DNA of 64,000 bases from Sphingomonadales bacterium (GTDB taxonomy: Bacteria; Pseudomonadota; Alphaproteobacteria; Sphingomonadales; Sphingomonadaceae): the NCBI GenBank assembly GCA_017309275.1, contig JAFKLT010000032.1:1-64000 (forward strand), written 5' to 3'. Within the stretch, counting starts at the first letter, position 1. The number at the start of each line of letters is the position of its first letter. A program made the translations under genes and the position numbers. The notes beneath the pieces are model-generated. The model had not been told where the DNA came from, did no database searches, and was given only the letters and a program-made list of their open reading frames with translations. Below are positions 43,774-51,932 of the stretch, piece by piece.

Positions 43774-43811
43774 GGCGAAAATCCTCGCTGGTCATATTCG
43801 CCGGACCAAGT

Positions 43812-43827
43812 TGCACGATGTGTGCCA
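43812..43827 (-). promoter_or_regulatory. Sigma-54 promoter for flgA
   Basis: The minus strand reads TGGCACA-CATC-GTGCA, close to the -24/-12 consensus with correct GG-N10-GC spacing. It lies about 40 bp upstream of the flgA start and 43 bp from the shared dyad at 43870. Confidence 0.8.
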
Positions 43828-43869
43828 GTCGCGCTCCGCCGCCGATTTCCGCGGGCAGCGGCTGAACGA

Positions 43870-43885
43870 CGTCAATCTTTTGACG
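43870..43885. promoter_or_regulatory. FleQ-box-like dyad between flgA and flgB
   Basis: CGTCAA-TCTT-TTGACG is a perfect dyad. It is midway between the two divergent sigma-54 promoters, 43 bp from the flgA -24 element and 75 bp from that of flgB. The sequence fits the FleQ-box type, so the sigma-54 activator at 53833 is the natural candidate to bind it. Confidence 0.72.
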
Positions 43886-43959
43886 AGCAGCCGACGGGTG
43901 CATGGGTGTTCGTCGCCGACGTTCTCATAATACATTGATAAATAGCAATAAATTGATTT

Positions 43960-43975
43960 TGGCACGCTGATTGCA
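43960..43975 (+). promoter_or_regulatory. Sigma-54 promoter for the flgB-flgL operon
   Basis: TGGCACG-CTGA-TTGCA is an exact match to the -24/-12 consensus. It lies about 97 bp before flgB. The AT-rich run just upstream could aid DNA bending. Confidence 0.93.
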
Positions 43976-44071
43976 TCATGCCTTGGTGTTTTTCCGCGCG
44001 TCCGTGCCAGTTCCGGCTCGGCGGCCCGTGAAAGGACCCGTCGCCGGCAAGGCGACAGATGAAGGATGTTG

Positions 44072-44425
44072 ATGATGGCAACCGAGAAGCTCTTTGGCCT
44101 GCACGCGACAGCGCTCCAGCTGCGCAGCCAGCGCATGATGATGCTCGCGTCGAACATCGCCAATGCCGCGACGCCGAATTACAAGGCGCGCGACCTCGAC
44201 TTTTCCAAGGCGCTCGATCTTGCGAGCCAGGGCGCCTCGACGTCGGGCGCGATCGAAGGCGCAATGGCCTATCGCGTTCCGGTCCAGCCCTCGCTCGACG
44301 GCAACACCGTCGAGATGGCGACCGAACAGACCGCCTTTGCCGAAAACGCGCTCGCCTATCGGTCGAGCCTCTCCTTCCTGCAGGGTCGCGTCAACACGCT
44401 GACCCGCGCGCTCAAGGGAGAATGA
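44072..44425 (+). CDS. flgB: Flagellar basal body rod protein FlgB
   Basis: The 117 residues include LFGLHATALQLRSQRMMMLASNIANAATPNYKARDLDF, the N-terminal rod-protein motif with SNIANAATPNYKARD. A helical C-terminus follows. FlgB is the first proximal rod subunit. Several in-frame starts cluster here; ATG 44072 or 44075 fits the AAGGA at 44062-44066. It is first in the flg operon. Confidence 0.95.
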   Translation: MMATEKLFGLHATALQLRSQRMMMLASNIANAATPNYKARDLDFSKALDLASQGASTSGAIEGAMAYRVPVQPSLDGNTVEMATEQTAFAENALAYRSSLSFLQGRVNTLTRALKGE

Positions 44426-44427
44426 CG

Positions 44428-44832
44428 ATGAACGGCAACTTCTCCGTCTTTGACATCAGCGGGCGCGCGATGTCCGCGCAGCTCGTCCGGCTGAACACCA
44501 CCGCATCGAACCTTGCCAACGCCGGCACGGTCGCGGGCAGCGAGTCCGAAGCCTTTCGCTCGCTCAAGCCCGTCTTTCGTACCGTGATGGATGCGCAGGG
44601 TCGCGCGACGGTCCAGGTCGACCAGGTCACGACCAGCAAGATGGCGCCCTCGAAGCGTCACGACCCGTCGAACCCGCTCGCCGACAAGGACGGCAATGTG
44701 TGGGAAGCCGCGGTCGATAGCGCGGCCGAACTGGTCGAGATGGTCGAGACCGCGCGCCAGTATCAGAACAATGTCCAGGTCCTGGAAACCGCAAAGGGCC
44801 TGATCAACGAAACGCTGCGGTTAGGACAGTAA
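44428..44832 (+). CDS. flgC: Flagellar basal body rod protein FlgC
   Basis: The 134 residues begin MNGNFSVFDISGRAMSAQLVRLNTTASNLANAGTV and end in AELVEMVETARQYQNNVQVLETAKGLINETLRLGQ, the rod-protein C-terminal motif. FlgC is a proximal rod subunit. ATG 44428 is preferred over 44422 because the GGAG upstream is better spaced. The start is just after the flgB stop (44423-44425). Confidence 0.95.
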   Translation: MNGNFSVFDISGRAMSAQLVRLNTTASNLANAGTVAGSESEAFRSLKPVFRTVMDAQGRATVQVDQVTTSKMAPSKRHDPSNPLADKDGNVWEAAVDSAAELVEMVETARQYQNNVQVLETAKGLINETLRLGQ

Positions 44833-44834
44833 TC

Positions 44835-45143
44835 ATGGCCGTCGCTTCGATCCAGAACCAGTATCAGAACTATTCGCCGACGCAGCTGAAGGGTCAGCAG
44901 CTCGACCAGAGCGACTTTCTTCGCCTGATGACGGCGCAGCTGTCGCAGCAGGATCCGTTCAACCCGGTCGATAACCAGCAGATGGTCGCGCAGATGGCGC
45001 AATTCTCCAGCCTGGCCGCCGCCAGCGAAACCAACACGGTGCTGAAGAATATTTCCGACCAGCTCACCGCGCAGACGAAGCTGCTGCAGGACATCAAGGC
45101 CGCCACGCCGGCGCCGACCCCCGCTTCGACCCCCACTACCTAA
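44835..45143 (+). CDS. flgD: Short hook-cap protein FlgD (N-terminal domain only)
   Basis: The 102 residues contain the FlgD core LDQSDFLRLMTAQLSQQDPFNPVDNQQMVAQMAQFSSL. They end in a Pro/Thr-rich tail and lack the C-terminal FlgD Ig-like/Tudor-like domains found in typical FlgD of about 220 residues. The N-terminal segment is the conserved part needed for hook capping in other species, so it may still work. Ten bases of TAA and a ribosome site precede flgE. Confidence 0.92.
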   Translation: MAVASIQNQYQNYSPTQLKGQQLDQSDFLRLMTAQLSQQDPFNPVDNQQMVAQMAQFSSLAAASETNTVLKNISDQLTAQTKLLQDIKAATPAPTPASTPTT

Positions 45144-45167
45144 TCATCACGCAGGAAGGATAATCTC

Positions 45168-45998
45168 ATGTCGTTCTATACTTCGCTTTCGGGCCTCAAG
45201 GGCGCCCAGACCGACATGTCGGTCATCTCGAACAACATCGCGAACGCCAACTCGATCGGCTTCAAGCGCAGCAAGGCGACCTTTGGCGACATCTTCGCCT
45301 CGTCGCCGACGCAGGCGACCAAGACGGTCGCGGGCCAGGGCCAGCGCCTGATCGGCATCGCGCAGCAGTTCACGCAGGGTTCGTACGAGACGAGCGAAAA
45401 GACGCTTGATCTCGCGGTGATCGGCGAAGGCATGTTCATCGTGAAGGGCGATCCGCCCCGCGAACAGATCACTTATACGCGTAACGGCGCCTTCAGCCCG
45501 CAGCCCGACGGCAGCGTCGTCGACTCGACGGGGCAGAAGCTGCAGCTCCTTCCGGTCGACGCCAACGGCAACGTCACCGATCGTACCTTTGCCGGCATGA
45601 CCGATTTCGTGCTGCCGAGCGGCGCGCCGTCGGATCCGACCGCGTCGCTGATCAACGTGTCGGTCGGCCAGGACGGCCTCGTCACCGCGACTTTCGCCAA
45701 TGGCGAGGACCAGGTGCTCGGCAAGGTCGCGATGGCGACTTTCCCCGCGATGGAAGGCCTTCGTCCGATCGGCGATGCGCACTGGCAGTCGACGGGCGAA
45801 AGCGGCCCGCCGGCGATCGACGCCGCGACCAACGGTCCGATGGGTGCGATCCGCTCGGGCGCGCTCGAGCGTTCGAACGTCGACATCACCGAGGAACTGG
45901 TGATGCTGATCGGCGCGCAGCGCAACTTCCAGGCGAATGCCAAGGCGATCGAGGGCGCGTCCACGCTGACCCAGACGATCATCAACATGCGCACCTGA
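45168..45998 (+). CDS. flgE: Flagellar hook protein FlgE (short form)
   Basis: The 276 residues begin MSFYTSLSGLKGAQTDMSVISNNIANANSIGFKRSKATFGDIF and end ERSNVDITEELVMLIGAQRNFQANAKAIEGASTLTQTIINM, both typical of FlgE. Its length is far below the usual 400 or more, so the outer D2-type domain appears absent and only the core and D1 regions remain. It forms the hook that links rod and filament. A ribosome site (AAGGA) precedes ATG 45168. Confidence 0.93.
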   Translation: MSFYTSLSGLKGAQTDMSVISNNIANANSIGFKRSKATFGDIFASSPTQATKTVAGQGQRLIGIAQQFTQGSYETSEKTLDLAVIGEGMFIVKGDPPREQITYTRNGAFSPQPDGSVVDSTGQKLQLLPVDANGNVTDRTFAGMTDFVLPSGAPSDPTASLINVSVGQDGLVTATFANGEDQVLGKVAMATFPAMEGLRPIGDAHWQSTGESGPPAIDAATNGPMGAIRSGALERSNVDITEELVMLIGAQRNFQANAKAIEGASTLTQTIINMRT

Positions 45999-46032
45999 TA
46001 ACCACGATTAGCCGCCTGCCGGGAGTATCCAG

Positions 46033-46776
46033 ATGGACCGCCTCATCTACACCAGCCTGACCGCGATGCGGGGCAGCATGGCCCGGCAGACGGCGATCGC
46101 GAACAATCTCGCCAACGCCCAGACGCCCGGGTTTCGCGCCGACATGGCCGAAGCGCAGTCGCTCTGGCTGGACGGATCCGCCTTCAACACGCGCGCCGTA
46201 TCCTCCGAAGAGGTACTCGGCGCCGATATGAAGGCGGGCACCGTCACCCAGACGGGGCGCGACCTGGACGTCGCGGTGCAGGGCGACGCCCTGCTCGTGG
46301 TACAGGCGCAGAATGGCGAGGAAGCCTACACGCGCCGCGGCGACCTTCAGCTTTCGCCGAGCGGGCTGCTCACCACGGGTGACGGCAGTCCGGTTCAGGG
46401 AGCGCAGGGCCCGGTGACGATCCCGCCCGCGGATTCGATCAGCATCGATACCGAAGGCCGGGTCTGGGTCGTGCCGACCGGCGGCGATCCGCAGAGCCCG
46501 CAGGAGGTCGACAGGCTGCGCCTCGCGACCCCGACGGGATCGGACATCGTCAAGGGCCTCGATGGCCTGTTTCGCGTGAAAGGCGGCGGGATCCTTCCCG
46601 ACGACCCCGAAGCGCGCCTGATTACGCGCTCGATCGAAGGATCGAACGTCGCCGCTACCACCGCGCTCGTCGAGATGATCGAGGCGAGCCGGAGCTGGGA
46701 TACGCAGCTCAAGATGATCACCGACGCGCGCGACATGGACAGCGCGACCGCCAATCTGATGCAGCTGCCCCGTTAA
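46033..46776 (+). CDS. flgF: Flagellar basal body rod protein FlgF
   Basis: The 247 residues begin MDRLIYTSLTAMRGSMARQTAIANNLANAQTPGFRADM and close with SIEGSNVAATTALVEMIEASRSWDTQLKMITDARDMDSATANLMQLPR, matching FlgF. It forms part of the proximal rod. It starts 12 bases after the GGAG at 46021 and lies between flgE and flgG. Confidence 0.95.
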   Translation: MDRLIYTSLTAMRGSMARQTAIANNLANAQTPGFRADMAEAQSLWLDGSAFNTRAVSSEEVLGADMKAGTVTQTGRDLDVAVQGDALLVVQAQNGEEAYTRRGDLQLSPSGLLTTGDGSPVQGAQGPVTIPPADSISIDTEGRVWVVPTGGDPQSPQEVDRLRLATPTGSDIVKGLDGLFRVKGGGILPDDPEARLITRSIEGSNVAATTALVEMIEASRSWDTQLKMITDARDMDSATANLMQLPR

Positions 46777-46788
46777 GGAGAATAGAAA

Positions 46789-47574
46789 ATGAGCTTCGGT
46801 GCCCTTCACGTCGCACGGACCGGTCTGGATGCCCAGGGCTTTCGGATGCAGGTTATCGCCAACAACCTAGCCAACGTGAATACGACGGGCTTCAAGCGCG
46901 ACCGCGCGAGCTTCGAAACGCTGAGCTATCAGATGATGACGGCGCCTGGTGCGCCCTCGTCGGCGGAGAACCGCTATGCGACCGGGTTAAACCTCGGTAC
47001 CGGCGTCGCCCTCAGCGGCACCGCGCGCATCGATACGCAGGGCACCTTTGCGACCACGGGCAACGGCCTCGACGTCGCGATCGACGGTGCCGGCTATTTC
47101 CAGGTGCAGATGCCCGACGGGCGCATCGGTTATACGCGCGCCGGCAATTTCGGGCGGTCGGCCGACGGCACGCTGGTGACGTCGGACGGCAAGCCTGTCC
47201 AGCCGCAGATCCAGATCGCCGAGGATGCGACCTCCGTTTCGATCGGTGCCGACGGGACCGTGTCGGCGACCGGCCCCGATGGTGCGATCACCGAACTCGG
47301 CCGGATCGAGATCGCGCGCTTCGCCAATCCGGCGGGGCTGCAGGCGATCGGCAACAATCTGCTGGTCGAGACGCAATCGTCGGGCGCGCCGCAGGTCGGC
47401 GGTGCCGGCGAGGAAGGCCGCGGTTCGCTCCGCGGGGGGATGCTTGAGGGGTCTAACGTCAATGTTGTCGAAGAACTTGTCGATATGATCGAGACGCAGC
47501 GGGCGTACGAGGTCAATTCGAAGATGATCTCCGCCACCGACGAGATGATGAAAAATGCTGCGCAAACACTCTAA
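46789..47574 (+). CDS. flgG: Flagellar distal rod protein FlgG
   Basis: The 261 residues begin MSFGALHVARTGLDAQGFRMQVIANNLANVNTTGFKRDRASFETL and end LEGSNVNVVEELVDMIETQRAYEVNSKMISATDEMMKNAAQTL, the FlgG signature. It makes the distal rod. It follows flgF by 12 bp and overlaps flgH by 20 nt. Confidence 0.96.
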   Translation: MSFGALHVARTGLDAQGFRMQVIANNLANVNTTGFKRDRASFETLSYQMMTAPGAPSSAENRYATGLNLGTGVALSGTARIDTQGTFATTGNGLDVAIDGAGYFQVQMPDGRIGYTRAGNFGRSADGTLVTSDGKPVQPQIQIAEDATSVSIGADGTVSATGPDGAITELGRIEIARFANPAGLQAIGNNLLVETQSSGAPQVGGAGEEGRGSLRGGMLEGSNVNVVEELVDMIETQRAYEVNSKMISATDEMMKNAAQTL

Positions 47575-48214
47575 GCTGCTGCTGATCGCGCTTGTCCTCG
47601 CGCCCGCTCCAGCGGCCGCGAAGGAGAAGGCCGCGCCCGACGCCTTTGCCGCATCGATGCCTGCGCCGCCGCCGGCTGTGCCAAGCAATGGCGCGATCTT
47701 TCAGGGCGGCTACACGCCGCTCACCTCGGGCGGGCGCGCGGGCCAGGTCGGCGATATTATCACGATCCAGCTCGTCGAGCGCACCGCCGCGACGAAGAGC
47801 AATGCCGCGACGATGCAGCGCGACGGCAGCATCGGCCTGACGCCACCGGCGACCGGCCCGCTGTCGCTGTTCAACCCGAGCGATATCGGTGCGAACGGCA
47901 ACCAGCAGTTCAAGGGCAAGGGCGACGCATCGCAGTCGAACGCCCTGTCGGGCGAGGTCAGCGTGACCGTCGCCGCCGTCTATCCGAACGGCACGATGCT
48001 GGTGAAGGGCGAGAAGCTGCTGACGCTCAACCGCGGCGACGAGCGCGTCCAGATTTCCGGCATCGTCCGTGCGATCGACATCAGCCCCGACAACCGGGTC
48101 CTGTCGACCCGCGTCGCCAATGCCAACATCCGTTACGTGGGCAAGGGCGAGATTGCGCGCGCCAGCAAGCAAGGCTGGCTGCAGCGTTTCTTCTCGATCA
48201 TCAGCCCCTTCTGA
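47555..48214 (+). CDS. flgH: Flagellar L-ring protein FlgH without a lipobox cysteine
   Basis: The 219 residues have a signal-like N-terminus (MLRKHSKLLLIALVLAPAPAAAKEKA) and the FlgH body, with VGDIITIQLVERTAATKSNAATMQR and LSGEVSVTVAAVYPNGTMLVKGEKLLTLNRGDERVQISGIVRAIDI. The canonical lipoprotein Cys at the cleavage site is missing and no Cys occurs anywhere in the protein. It should form the outer-membrane L ring but might be held by other means. It overlaps flgG by 20 nt. Confidence 0.9.
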   Translation: MLRKHSKLLLIALVLAPAPAAAKEKAAPDAFAASMPAPPPAVPSNGAIFQGGYTPLTSGGRAGQVGDIITIQLVERTAATKSNAATMQRDGSIGLTPPATGPLSLFNPSDIGANGNQQFKGKGDASQSNALSGEVSVTVAAVYPNGTMLVKGEKLLTLNRGDERVQISGIVRAIDISPDNRVLSTRVANANIRYVGKGEIARASKQGWLQRFFSIISPF

Positions 48215-48227
48215 AGAGGATAATGAA

Positions 48228-49337
48228 GTGACCAGGCGTCCGACCCTCATCACCCTGATTGCCATGTTCCTGGCGAGTTTCGTCTTCGCCGCGCCGGCGC
48301 ATGCCGAGCGGATCAAGGACATGGGCCAGTTCCAGGGCCTGCGCGCGAACCAGCTCACCGGCTATGGCATCGTCGTCGGCCTTGCGGGCACGGGCGACGA
48401 CAGCCTCGATTATTCGACGCTGGGGATGAAGGGCGCGGTCTCGCGCTTTGGCCTGACCCTGCCGCCGGGCGTCAACCCGGCGCTGAAGAATGCCGCGGCG
48501 GTGATGGTCACCGCAGAGCTGCCGCCCTTCGCGAAGCCCGGCCAGCGCCTGGATGTCACCGTCTCGGCGATCGGCAAGGCGAAGAGCCTGCGCGGCGGCA
48601 CGCTCGTCCTCGCGCCGCTCTATGGCGCCGATGGACAGATTTACGCGATGGTGCAGGGCAACCTGGTCATCGGCGGTCTGGGCGTCGACGCCGCCGACGG
48701 TTCGAAGCTGACGGTCAATGTGCCGTCGAGCGGACGGATCGCCGGCGGTGCGACCGTCGAGCGCGCGGTCGACACGGGGTTCGCCACCAGCGACCAGCTG
48801 ACGTTCAACCTCCACCAGTTCGATGCGACCAACGCGCAGCGCGTGACCGATGCGATCAACAAGTCGCTTCCGGGCAGCGCGGTGATGATCGACGGTGCCA
48901 GCATCGCGATCCGCGCTGCGGGCGGGGGCGACGAACGCATGCGCCTGATGTCCCGAATCGAGAATCTGGACGTAATCCGGGCCGAACCGCCGGCAAAAGT
49001 AATTGTTAATGCTCGCACGGGGACGGTCGTTATTAACGGCGCGGTCCGCGTCGGCACCGCGGCGGTGTCGCAGGGCAAGCTCACCGTCTCGATCAAGGAA
49101 TCGCCCACGGTGGTGCAGCCCGCACCGTTCAGCCGCGGGGAAACGGCGGTCGAGCAGTCGAGCGACATCGCCGTCGATCAGGAATATCGTCCGATGCTGA
49201 TGATCAAGCCGACGGCATCGCTCTCGCAACTCGTCGATGCGATCAATCGCATGGGCGTTCCTCCCGGCGACCTTGTCGCCATCCTCGAAGCGCTGAGCCA
49301 GGCCGGCGCGCTGACTGCGGAACTGGTGATCATATGA
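48228..49337 (+). CDS. flgI: Flagellar P-ring protein FlgI
   Basis: The 369 residues start at GTG 48228 with AGAGGA upstream. They have a signal peptide (TLITLIAMFLASFVFAAPAHA) and the FlgI core ERIKDMGQFQGLRANQLTGYGIVVGLAGTGDDSL. FlgI forms the P ring in the peptidoglycan, helped by FlgA (43270). The open frame extends upstream without a valid start. It overlaps flgJ by ATGA. Confidence 0.95.
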   Translation: MTRRPTLITLIAMFLASFVFAAPAHAERIKDMGQFQGLRANQLTGYGIVVGLAGTGDDSLDYSTLGMKGAVSRFGLTLPPGVNPALKNAAAVMVTAELPPFAKPGQRLDVTVSAIGKAKSLRGGTLVLAPLYGADGQIYAMVQGNLVIGGLGVDAADGSKLTVNVPSSGRIAGGATVERAVDTGFATSDQLTFNLHQFDATNAQRVTDAINKSLPGSAVMIDGASIAIRAAGGGDERMRLMSRIENLDVIRAEPPAKVIVNARTGTVVINGAVRVGTAAVSQGKLTVSIKESPTVVQPAPFSRGETAVEQSSDIAVDQEYRPMLMIKPTASLSQLVDAINRMGVPPGDLVAILEALSQAGALTAELVII

Positions 49338-49663
49338 CGACCCCCATTTCTTCGATCGGTTCGACCCCGACGCCCGCCGCAGCCGGCGGCGGCGATGGCG
49401 GACTGCGCAAGGCCGCCGAAGCCTTCGAGGCCGTAATCCTGCGCCAGCTGATGGCGTCGATGCGGCAGGCAAAGCTGGGCGACGATATCTTCGGGTCGAG
49501 CGCGACGGACAATTTCCGCGAGATGGCCGACGCCAAGACCGCGGACTCGATGGCCGCGCTCCGCCAGTTCGGCATCGCCGACATGGTGGAACAGCAGCTT
49601 CGCGCCCGCACCGCGAACATCGCCGCCAATGGCGGCGCTAATGTCGGGGGAGGCATCCAGTGA
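49334..49663 (+). CDS. flgJ: Rod-binding protein FlgJ, N-terminal domain only
   Basis: The 109 residues cover only the rod-binding domain (LRKAAEAFEAVILRQLMASMRQAKLGDDIFGSSATDNFREMADAKTADSMAALRQFGIADMVEQQL) with no muramidase domain. In enteric bacteria both are fused; here the hydrolase appears to be the separate SLT protein at 41604-42425. The start overlaps flgI by ATGA and its stop overlaps flgK's GTG start. Confidence 0.93.
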   Translation: MTTPISSIGSTPTPAAAGGGDGGLRKAAEAFEAVILRQLMASMRQAKLGDDIFGSSATDNFREMADAKTADSMAALRQFGIADMVEQQLRARTANIAANGGANVGGGIQ

Positions 49664-50985
49664 CCGATCTGCTCGGCATCGGCTATTCGGGACTGCGCGC
49701 CTATTCGCGCGCGCTGTCGACCGTGGGCGACAATATCGCCAATGCGCAGACGCCGGGCTATGCGCGGCGTCGGCTCGATCTCGCCGAAGTGCCGTCGGGC
49801 AGCAACATGGTGCTTTATCGCGGCAGCGTCATGCCGGGCGGGGTCGACGTCAAGGGCGTCGTCCGGTCGGTCGACCAGTGGCTGATCGCCGATGCGCGTA
49901 TCTCGTCGGGCGACTCCGAACGGGCGTCGGCCAAGCTGAACTGGATGAACAAGGTCGAGAGTGCGCTCAGCGACGACAGCAACGGCATCAAGACCGCGCT
50001 CACCAAATTATACACGACCGCCGACCAGCTGACGGCCGACCCGTCGAATCCGACACTGCGTGCACAGTTTCTGCAGGCGGTCGACGATGTCGCGTCGGGT
50101 TTCCGCGGTGCGGCCAGCCGGCTGCAGAGCCTGTCGGAAGGAACGTCGGCGGCGGCCACGGCCGAAGTGTCGCAGTTCAACACCAATCTGGAAGCGCTGG
50201 AACAGATCAACCTGGGGCTGCGCAAGGCGCGCGACGGGACGACGAACCAGGCGGCGCTGCTCGACGAACGCGACCGGCTGCTGGATCAGCTTTCGGCGCA
50301 GGGCGGCGTCAGCGCGACCTTCGATGCGCATGGCGCGGTAACGCTGCGCGCGACCGGAAGCGGCGACGTACTCGTCGGCGGCGGCGTCGTGACGCCGATC
50401 GCGGTCACGACTGCAGCCGACGGACGCCTGTCCTATACGATCGGGGGATCGCCCTTTCCGAACGCGACGGGCTCGCTCGCGGGTCTGGCGGAGGCTGCGA
50501 ACCATATCGCCGACCAGCGCACAGGCCTCGACACGATGGCGACGCAGTTCGCGACGCAGCTCAACAACGCGCATCAGGCAGGCCTCGACGCCAATGGCAA
50601 CGCCGGCCAGCCGCTGTTCACCGGAACGAGCGCCGCGACATTGACCGCCGCGCCGTTGACCGCGAGCCAGGTCGCCGCCGCGACCTCGACCTCGACCAAC
50701 GGCAACATGCTGACGCTGGGCGCGCTGCGCGGCGCGAACGATCCCGAGGCGACCTGGTCGGGCTATCTGGCCACCCAGGCGCAGGCGACGGCGTCGGCGC
50801 GTGCACAGGATGCCGCGGCAACGACGCGCGCCGATGGCGCCGCCGCCGCGCGCGACGCGGTGAGCGAGATCGATCTCGACAAGGAAGCGGCCGAGCTGCT
50901 GCGTTTTCAGCAGGCCTATTCGGCCGCGGCGCGCACGATCCAGGTCGCGCGCGAAACGATGCAGACGCTGCTGAGCTCGCTGTAG
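49660..50985 (+). CDS. flgK: Hook-filament junction protein FlgK (HAP1)
   Basis: The 441 residues begin at GTG 49660 with TDLLGIGYSGLRAYSRALSTVGDNIANAQTPGYARRRLDL and end in DLDKEAAELLRFQQAYSAAARTIQVARETMQTLLSSL, the FlgK pattern. It is the first hook-filament junction protein, carried by FlgN. At about 441 residues it is smaller than the ~550-residue enteric form, consistent with missing outer domains. Confidence 0.94.
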   Translation: MTDLLGIGYSGLRAYSRALSTVGDNIANAQTPGYARRRLDLAEVPSGSNMVLYRGSVMPGGVDVKGVVRSVDQWLIADARISSGDSERASAKLNWMNKVESALSDDSNGIKTALTKLYTTADQLTADPSNPTLRAQFLQAVDDVASGFRGAASRLQSLSEGTSAAATAEVSQFNTNLEALEQINLGLRKARDGTTNQAALLDERDRLLDQLSAQGGVSATFDAHGAVTLRATGSGDVLVGGGVVTPIAVTTAADGRLSYTIGGSPFPNATGSLAGLAEAANHIADQRTGLDTMATQFATQLNNAHQAGLDANGNAGQPLFTGTSAATLTAAPLTASQVAAATSTSTNGNMLTLGALRGANDPEATWSGYLATQAQATASARAQDAAATTRADGAAAARDAVSEIDLDKEAAELLRFQQAYSAAARTIQVARETMQTLLSSL

Positions 50986-50998
50986 GAAGGGCTGACCG

Positions 50999-51829
50999 AT
51001 GATTAACGCCGTTGGCAATCGCATGACGCGCGAGATCGCGCGCCAGGCCAAGCTCGCCGAAGCGCTGGAGCGAACGCAGATTCAGATTTCGACCGGCAAG
51101 CGCCTTCAGCGCATGTCCGACGATCCCGTCGCCGCGCGCCGCATCGCCACGATCGGCACCGCGCAGGCGAGCATGACGACCTGGCAGAGCAACATCAAAT
51201 CGGCCCAGGCGCAGGTGTCGCAGGCCGATGGCGTGCTCAAGTCGACGAGCGACCTGCTCGCCCGCGCGCAGGAACTGACGCTTTCGGCCGCCAACGGCAC
51301 GATGGGACCGACCGACCGGGCAACGATCGCGGCCGAACTCAGCGCCATTGCCGATGAAATCGACGGCATGGCTGCGACGCGCGATTCGAACGGCGAACCG
51401 CTGTTCTCGACCGGCGTGGCGCGCGTCGTCCGCTTCGACGCGGACGTCAGCTTCGCGCCGGTACAGTCGGCGGCGAGCGCCTTCGTCGTCGGGGGCAATT
51501 CGCTGTCGACCAGCCTGCGCGACGCCGCGACGGCCATTGCGGCCGGCAACAGCACGGGCATCGACGCGGCGGTCACCGGCATTTCGAACGCGATCAGCCA
51601 TGTCGCCGACCAGCAGGCCGCGCTTGGCCTTTCGGGTGGGCGGCTCGAGCGTATCGGCGAAAGCCTGTCGGCCCGCGGTATCGAAGTGTCCGACGAGCGC
51701 CAGTCGATCGAGGAAACCGACCTTCAGACGGCGATCGCGCAGCTCAATGCGCAGGATCTGACGCTCAGTGCCGCCCAGGCGGCCTTCGCCAAGATCAACC
51801 GGCAGACTTTGTTCGATCTTTTGCGCTGA
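50999..51829 (+). CDS. flgL: Hook-filament junction protein FlgL (HAP3)
   Basis: The 276 residues are flagellin-like: INAVGNRMTREIARQAKLAEALERTQIQISTGKRLQRMSDDPVAARRI at the start and QSIEETDLQTAIAQLNAQDLTLSAAQAAFAKINRQTLFDLLR at the end. It links FlgK to the filament. It follows flgK by 13 bp and ends the flg operon before a 103-bp gap to motA. Confidence 0.94.
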   Translation: MINAVGNRMTREIARQAKLAEALERTQIQISTGKRLQRMSDDPVAARRIATIGTAQASMTTWQSNIKSAQAQVSQADGVLKSTSDLLARAQELTLSAANGTMGPTDRATIAAELSAIADEIDGMAATRDSNGEPLFSTGVARVVRFDADVSFAPVQSAASAFVVGGNSLSTSLRDAATAIAAGNSTGIDAAVTGISNAISHVADQQAALGLSGGRLERIGESLSARGIEVSDERQSIEETDLQTAIAQLNAQDLTLSAAQAAFAKINRQTLFDLLR

Positions 51830-51932
51830 TCCGCCTCAATATTTCTGGCGCGCTGCCGTTAAGCATAAAGACGTCCTTTGATTTTGCGGGGCCCCGGTCG
51901 TCGAGATTGGTCCCGAATGGAGTTGCCTGCGC

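Noticed and set aside
51830-51932. A sigma-54 or sigma-28 promoter before motA
   Set aside because: TGGCGCG near 51846 lacks a -12 element at the right distance, and TAAAG near 51866 lacks a GCCGATAA-like partner.
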